64,000 nucleotides of DNA from Protonemura montana (lineage: Eukaryota; Arthropoda; Insecta; Plecoptera; Nemouridae), in the NCBI GenBank assembly GCA_947568835.1, contig OX387607.1, positions 7,883,201 through 7,947,200 of the forward strand, given 5' to 3'. Of this stretch, positions 57,144 through 64,000 are shown one piece after another. Below the pieces are notes generated by a model, which made no database searches, was not told where the DNA came from, and worked only from the letters and a program-made list of their open reading frames with translations. The position numbers were made by a program, and so were the translations under genes. Every line of letters starts with the position of its first letter. Positions within the stretch are counted from its first letter, which is position 1.

Positions 57144-60100
57144 ATGTCAGAAAAGAGTGATTATGACTTGGAAGAGCTTCCCGAAGACGAGGAAAATGAA
57201 GGAGAAGGCGAAGAAAATGAAACCGAAGATGGAGAAAATCCCGTCGAAGAAGGAGAAACTGAGGAGGAAGGGGAGGAAAAACTTGGCGAAGAAGAACAGG
57301 TTTTCGAAGAGGAACCTGAGATTTTGAACACAGAAGACTTCATTTCGGGGCCTTATTTAAGTGCAAATTGCACCCTTCCCGAAAATATAATTGAATTTGA
57401 TCACTCATATGGATATGACTGTAAACAATTCTACAACCTGTGTCTCGCTGATGAAAGTACGATTATCTTTGCATCCGGTAACTTGATTCACTTCTTTGAC
57501 ATCTACAAAAGGTCTTTATGGTTTCGTCGCAGCGCTGGTGGAGGTGGAATTGGACACATAGTCAAGAATCCAGTACTGCCACATATTGCAGTAGGAGAAA
57601 AAGGTAGTAGTAAATAATTCAATTTAGAGTCTAATTTTGCAAATATAGGTTAATTTTTGCCACTTTCCAGTTAACGTTGCATTGCGTATGCTAGGTACAT
57701 ATTTCACTTTCATAACTAGATCCCAGAACCAATTATTCACCAACTTTCAAGGCGACAACCCGCTGCTGGTAATCTACGAATGGCCGAGCCTTGAAATCGT
57801 GAGCGTACTACGCGACGGCACCACCAGAGGCTACTCCCACCTAGGCTACAGCCCCGACGGAGCCCTGCTCTGCTCGCAGGGCATGAGTCCTGACTACATG
57901 CTCACGATATGGAACTGGGCCATCTCCAGAATCATGCTCCGTCGAAAATCCTACAACCAGGACGTAATCAACGTTATGTTCTCCCCGTTTGTTCCTGGCC
58001 AGCTGTCGTCGAGTGGTTCCGGACACATCAAGTTCTGGAAAATGGCGCAGACCTTTACGGGACTCAAGTTGATAGGCGAGCTGGGAAGATTTGGCAAGAC
58101 GGAAATGTCGGATATCTTCGGGTTGCTGCCGTTACCGGACGAGAAAGTGATTTCAGGAAGCAAGTGGGGCAACATGTTGCTGTGGGAGGAGGGGCTGATC
58201 AAGGTAGAGGTGCTGCGGAGGGACAGGGAGAAGTGCCACACGGCGCCGATCACGCAGCTGATATTCGACTCGGACTCAGGCGAGCTGATGACGGTGGCGC
58301 TCGACGGAGCCGTTAGGGTGTGGTACTTTGACGAGATCGATATGGCTGATCCCCCAGAGGATGACAGGTATGAACCTGTCTAATTTTGTGTTGATTATCT
58401 GGCAATGGCTATGGTTTTTTTCAAAATACGACTAAACGATGAGAATGAGATGTACAGGCTATTTAGGGACAGTCTTACAATGTTAAAAAATACTCCACAT
58501 TACAATGAAAATGGAAGTAATGATTGGCCAGTTATTGACAGAAACTAGCAGAAAGATAACTGGCAGTTAAAGACTCATCTCCATGGTCCCAGCCAACCAA
58601 ATATTTCCATTTGCAACTTAACTGGCGATTATTTTTTAAACTAAACAATGTAAAACTGGGTCTAAATTGGTTGAATTTGCTTATAAAATTCAGGAAATGT
58701 TTTTAATGTTTCAATGGGTGAAACAGCCACAGAAACAGGAATCTTTAAACCACCATCAATGGTTTTAAGCTTGAATTCAGATAGAAATCTCTCCTGACAA
58801 ACAAATCTGACCTGTGTCTACGTCCCAAAACCTTGCTAGCTGTCCATAAACCGACAGAGTGATGGAGCTGGAGCCTTCGAGTGAGTACCAGGTGGTCGGA
58901 CAGGGGGACCGAGACACCGAGCTAATGGTGCTAGTGCGTTGGCACCCGGACGAGAAGGATGGCATGTGGCTCGCGCAAGACGGCGGCGGCGGAATCTGGC
59001 AGCTCAAGCTAGCCGCAGAGTTACGCGAGCCAGTCAACGAACAGGTGAACCGCATAGGTCTTGTCTCGTACAAGGACATTATAATCGTGATATGGCTTCA
59101 TTATTTTTCCAATTGGCCAACTACCCAGAAACTGAAATGTGGTGAAACTGGGGACCGTTTCCAACCCAACCAATCACTCTCAGAATTGGATATCTCTAGT
59201 ATTTTTGAGATTCACAACTTTTATTTGCCTAAAGTTTCTTCTGTTAGTTCTGACATTTTTTTGAAATTACTATATTTAATTACTGATATCCAGTCATGCT
59301 GGGAAAACAATTAGACCATAGCATTCAATATCCATTTTGGAAAAAAAATATTGCCTTGAACAAAGATACTCACTCATACAACTAACACCCCACTGTGCTG
59401 CTTCCCTTGGACACCCTTCAATCCTCTAGCCATCTATTGCTGCTTGTAAAATCCACCGATCCAACGACCACCGCTTCCAGATCCTGTTCTGCCACGCGGG
59501 GCCAGTTGTCGACATAGCGACCTCCCCGTGCGCCCCCTACCTGGCCACAATTGGCGTGGATGGACGCGTCCTCATGTACAACTACGTTACCAAGCGGCTG
59601 CTGGTGCAGAAGAACTACTTGGCCGAGGGGGCGTGCATCCTCTGGCTGCCCGTCTTCGTCGAGAACACCGGCACCGTACTAGTTGCCGCGTTCGGGGACG
59701 GGGTTATTAGGGTGGTGGTTGCATCGCTGCATGAGCGAGAGATGTCCGAGCATTCTAGCTCGCAGTATGTGACGCTCATACAGGTTATAAAGGTAAGGTT
59801 TTTGTACGAACAAATCTGTTAGAAGCTTTTTGCGGTCACGGTTGTTGCTGATAAGGCCTTGTTTACGGTCATCGACATGTCATGAACATCATGTTTGTGA
59901 CATGTTGAACCATTTGAATTAAAAAATGTCATATGACATTTGAGAATGACATGGCCAGAGCCTCTGATTGGTCCAGAGCCAATGTTCATGCCATTGCCTC
60001 AGTGGCCTAGATGACTGTAATACCATCTTTAGTGGGTTAATGAAATTAGGAATAAATTGAAATGAAACTAAGAGAACTTTATACTTCTTCTCCATTCCCA

Positions 60101-63100
60101 ATTTACTGTTTAACAGCCGCAGCCTGTTCGATTCTGCAGCAGCAATCTGTCATAAGACAACCATTCCTCATCATAAATACATGGTCCAACTCCTTCAGGT
60201 TCATGGTGCAGGTGTCACAGCCATGACTCTGAGTCCCTCCGGAGAGCTTCTGGTGACGGGAGCTGAAGACGCTACCATCTTCATCCACGCGGTCGGGCCC
60301 GCCAAGGAGTTTGTGGGCCTTATCGCCATTGGATACATCAAGGTACGTTACTTGGTCCTGTTACTTCATATACCAGGGTTAGATTCCACAAGTGCGCAGA
60401 CATTTTTTAGAGGAAAGTATTTTCAATAATTACCAAAAAATATCTTTGATGCTACAAATTTTGGAAAACTATTAGGACTTAACCGATCTAAGCAGACACA
60501 CATTACTTTAAAAAGTTCTGTGAGTCTCCTCCCAAAAGCTTTATCTCTATGAACATTGTGTAAGCTTTATAGAATATATTTTCTTCAATGTTATTAAAAG
60601 AAGAAAGAAGTTCCGAACGTTTAATTCTGGCTGAACTTGATATTCAAACAACTCTATCCAGGTTCCTGGACCACCCACCTACATTGCTTGGCACCCTGAA
60701 AGAGAAAACGTCATTGCAGTCTGCTGTCGAAACGGCCAACTCGAAGAAATGGAGTTGCCGACCGAAATACCACCACTGACAGCCGTTTCCTTCGAATTGG
60801 TGGATGTTGAAAAGCGATCGCTGACATTCAAGAGTGTCAAATCGCAGATCAGGCGAGACATGCTGCTGCAGCAGATCGCCGAACGAAAGCGGATCAAGCT
60901 CGAGAAGAAACTGGAAGAGCTGAAGAAGATTAAGGAGGAGAATCCGGGGCTGGACTTTGACGAAGACACGTTCCTCGAGGACTCCGACGAGGAGGACGAA
61001 CTGGAACCGCTGCACTTCCCAGAGACGCCCAATCCGATCCTGTTTGCGATCTATACCAACAGGAACACGCTTTGGCTGTCGATGGGTGGGTAAGTGATGC
61101 GGGACGAAAGCTGACGGGCAGCTAATTGCAATAGAATTGCAAAATGAGAATTGGGTTCACTTCTCTCACGATGTGTTGGAGGAGTCTCACTGTGTGTCAA
61201 CACGGATAACACAGAAGTGAGGCTATCCTTTGATCAGTGACACTTGTAGGGGTTATCTTTAGGAACCAAAATCCAAAAAAAAAGAACTGAACTGGTGACT
61301 TGTCATAGGTTTACTCTTACAATGTTTAGTTTGAATTTCGAAACTTAAAAACAATACCGATGTTAACACTTTTGATGACTGCACAACATTTTTTAATGAT
61401 TTTGTTGAACCAAGATTGATTGTTAGTTGCAGCTGGCATAACTTAAAAAAAGACTTTTTCTACTATTAAAAACAGCACAAAAAGAGGCAAATAGTCTTAA
61501 GAAAAACTATTTGAAATGGGTTTTGAATGCCAAGTAAAGGGCTACTAAATTTCCCGACGTTTCGTAACATATCCTAGTTTCTAGTTTCTAGTTTCTTCAA
61601 GGGTAAAAGCAGTCCTTGAAGAAGTAACTAGTATATGTTACGAAACGTCGGGAAATTTAGTAGCCCTTTACTTAGCATTCAAAACCCATTTCAAATAGTT
61701 TTTCTTAAAACTAGTGCTAAGGATAAATCAAGTAGACATGAGTCTAAAATCCATCATAAGGCAAATAGCCGTACCATCTCTACAAAAAAATTAAATTCAA
61801 AGTGCCATTCTCAAAATCTAAAAATGTCTTTCTTCCTCATAAACAGAGCAACCATCCTCGTCTTTTTGCATTCACTCCCGATTCCAGCTACGACGCTGGC
61901 TACATTTACGAATATGACTTTATCACCGACGGTCCCGCCTCGAGCACCATAATTGCGGAGGGCGACGACATAGAGATGCACTCGCACGTCTACTACCACA
62001 ACGGCCGCTACCTATTCACTGGCATGCAAGATGGAAAAGTGCGCGTCAACCGCGTGAATCCCGACGACTTCACCGACCTCTCTGACTTCTGGATGCTGCC
62101 AATGCACGACAATGACAACGGAATCATTCGCAAGATGTGCTTCAACCACGACCAGACGTATCTGTTCACTTGTGGCAACGACTGCAATGTATTTGCATAC
62201 AGGGTGAATCCAGAGGACGAGGATTACATAAAAGGGGTGGTCGATTTCGAGCCAAGCAAAGGCGTGCCGAGGTGTTCAGTCCCCGAATTAGACAGGGAAG
62301 GCGTCAGTTTGGAGGAGATGAAGATGAGGTTTGACTATGAACGGCGAATGAAGATCGCCAACCACAGAAAGCTGATGGTGAAGAAGGCGCTGCAGACCCT
62401 CGGGCAGCTTTACAACAAAGCGGTGACGAAGAACGCTGCGATGGCGCAGTCGCAGATGTATTCCAAAGAGGAGTTTGTCATCGATGAGCGGATCGACGAA
62501 GACTTAAGCAAAACGCTAGCCGATGATTTGGCTCTGGTCAAAAGGAAATTGGAATTCATCGAGGAGAAAAGTTGGCTTCGGTTGAAGAAGGTATGAAGTT
62601 TTTTCCAGGAAAGCCAGGGAAGCAAGCCCACCACTAAACATTTGCTTTGGAATCAAAAAGTATACCCTTATATTCATAAGATCATGAATCTATAATCTAG
62701 AACTAGTATGTTTTATCTGCTCAGCATCTCTCACTGTTTCATTATTTAGTAGTACCATATTTTTAATCATAACAGGGCAGGCAAGTTCTAGGTTTCTCAC
62801 TAAAAATGTTTAGCAAAATTTATGTTTTATCCCATTATCAATAAACATAGAAAGCCCCTTGGATCACATTTCCCCACAATCTGCCTCGTCGCTTTGAACT
62901 GTTCCTTGAACAGTTAGCTGAGCTTTAAATTACAGAGTGGTTGTTTTGAACCCGGTACTGAAGCAACTATTTCCTCTCGAGGTACGCGACTTTTACATCG
63001 ACAACATGAACTGCATGACGCTGGTGCTTCGAGGCATCGACAACCCCTCGGAAGTCACGGTGTTCCGCGAGCGCACCCTCACCGATGAGTTCTTCCTAGC

Positions 63101-63956
63101 TATGCAAGAAGTGAGAGTCCGTATTGAAGACGCCGACCTTCGGAACCGCGAGGTCAAACGCGAGGAGTCTAAAGAGGTCACCGAGCAGCTGGTTAGGCCT
63201 GTCTCACAGGTGCCGTCATTCCTCAAGGGCATCAACCTATACACGCCCGAGCTCAAAGGCAACATCAAGCTGCAGAAGCTGTTGGCTCGGTACCTGAGTA
63301 AGAAGTACAAGCAGGAGCTGCGTGCGTTCGAGTGGCTGCTCCGGGAGAAAGGGAAGCCAGACCCGGAGGAGAATCATCCGGATGATGTGGCCGCTATTGA
63401 AGAGGCACGACAGGTAAGCAGTTAACGAGGATTTCGAGAAATTCAACGAGTCATAAAGCTCACGAAAAATTGTTATAGAATCACCGCTTTTGCCACATGA
63501 AAATTTTCCGATAGAGAACAATTTTTACTGATTATTGATTTAAGACCTGTATTTTTTTTTTTTGCCACTTACCAACTGAGAAAACAAATAATACTCAAGC
63601 ATACGAGATTGAATTTGATAATTCAACTTTTGGTAGACATGGAGATGCTGAGATCACCTGACAGAGCATTCAAGATTGGCTATCCAATGTTATCACACCT
63701 TTACTAGCAATTTTACCAATACAAACGCCACTTCGTTAGCATTTCCATTCAATGAAAAAAAGCAAACAAACAACTCGATGACATTATTCCTTGCCACAGC
63801 ATCAAGCAATACGTTGCTGGCTTGCTTTTCCAGACTATCGGTGATTACAAGCTGAAGACGGCGGACGACTACAGCGTGCCACGAAAACTACGGGCAACTA
63901 CCATTAAAAAATACCTCGAGTTACTCGAAGCCAGAGCCAACCTTGTAGGGGTCAAG
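57144..63956 (+). CDS. CFAP44: Cilia- and flagella-associated protein 44 (CFAP44/WDR52), 5' part
   Basis: Exons: 57144-57603, 57752-58367, 58858-59044, 59481-59792, 60199-60342, 60662-61089, 61888-62590, about 62936-63413, 63834-63956, and it continues past the window; about 1150 of ~1850 residues are here. A very acidic N-terminus (about 5-60) precedes WD40 repeats with family blocks: FDHSYGYDC, YEWPSLEIVSVLRDGTTRGY, SSGSGHIKFWKMAQTFTGLK, LGRFGKTEMSDI and SGSKWGNMLLWEEGLIKVEV. A charged coiled-coil linker (IRRDMLLQQIAERKRIKLEK) and further WD-like repeats (DAGYIYEYDF) follow. CFAP44, with CFAP43, forms the axonemal tether of inner dynein arm f and is needed for sperm flagella. The join between 62590 and about 62936 is unresolved: the left end is phase 0, whereas the right acceptor is not, so a small exon is probably missing. 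Confidence 0.93.
61485..61768 (+). mobile_element. Hairpin retroposon, copy 2 (full length)
   Basis: The 264-bp body 61495-61758 is flanked by the perfect 10-bp duplication AGGCAAATAG (61485-61494 and 61759-61768). Arms about 61499-61571 and 61636-61708 are inverted repeats containing AAATTTCCCGACGTTTCG. The tail from 61709 matches copies 1 and 3 (AAACTAGTGCTAAGG, AAGTAGACATGAGTCTAAA). It lies in the CFAP44 intron just before the exon starting at 61888. Confidence 0.8.
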
Positions 63957-64000
63957 GTGAGTCCACTTATCTGCATACGAGCAACTGCATGAAAACCTCA

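Noticed and set aside
61495..61758. Hammerhead ribozyme in the hairpin retroposon (GAAACGTC motif)
   Set aside because: The obligatory CTGATGA core is absent on both strands of the copies, so the retrozyme or Penelope ribozyme idea is not supported.
61635..61952. Shared open frame reading MLRNVGKFSSPLL in both hairpin copies
   Set aside because: It is simply the translation of the inverted repeat arm and tail; the frame runs into unrelated flanking DNA in each copy.

Overview
This is a eukaryotic nuclear window with spliced genes, introns of about 0.1-2 kb, exons that look richer in GC than the AT-rich surroundings, and many small dispersed repeats. Gene content points to an arthropod: a PGRP-LB-type peptidoglycan amidase, a SALS-type sarcomere protein, and one AP beta gene that resembles both AP-1 and AP-2 beta. 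I could not place it to order. All gene models were built by hand from ORFs, GT/GC-AG splice sites and reading-phase continuity.

Layout, left to right. TCHP (trichoplein, minus, 965-7188) is a complete 7-exon gene. PGRP-LB-like (plus, 10112-13018) has 4 exons, a signal peptide and intact zinc ligands. A gene-poor stretch with a CpG-rich block precedes the SALS-like gene (plus, 18084-23183), which carries tandem WH2 domains. UQCR10 (plus, 24027-24353) is a tiny two-exon complex III subunit. TRAFD1-like (minus, 26315-29586) shares a 356-bp divergent promoter with MTFP1 (plus, 29943-30968). TBC1D10/whacked-like RabGAP (plus, 32081-37076) follows. A roughly 1.95-kb foldback element (38136-40086) ends 124 bp before the start codon of ACADS (plus, 40211-42657). 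A class I PITP gene (minus, 44876-52415) has two interchangeable 26-codon exons. The hinge and ear exons of an AP-1/AP-2 beta adaptin (minus, 53052-56885) come next, without the trunk. CFAP44 (plus, 57144 to beyond the window) ends the window.

Most genes are housekeeping or lineage-typical and need not act together. Thematic pairs are TCHP with CFAP44 (cilium), UQCR10 with MTFP1 and ACADS (mitochondrion), PGRP-LB with TRAFD1 (damping of immune signalling), and TBC1D10, PITP and AP beta (membrane traffic). I see no operon-like system.

The most unusual observations are: (i) a short retroposon-like family whose first ~200 bp is a long hairpin, with three copies each flanked by a perfect 10-12 bp target duplication and one copy truncated at its 5' end; (ii) the mutually exclusive PITP exons, which swap a strand next to the lipid headgroup; (iii) the AP beta gene whose trunk is absent because an opposite-strand CFAP44 gene begins 258 bp upstream; (iv) SINE-like repeats with a 5S-rRNA-like part; and (v) three CRE-type octamers in the PITP promoter.
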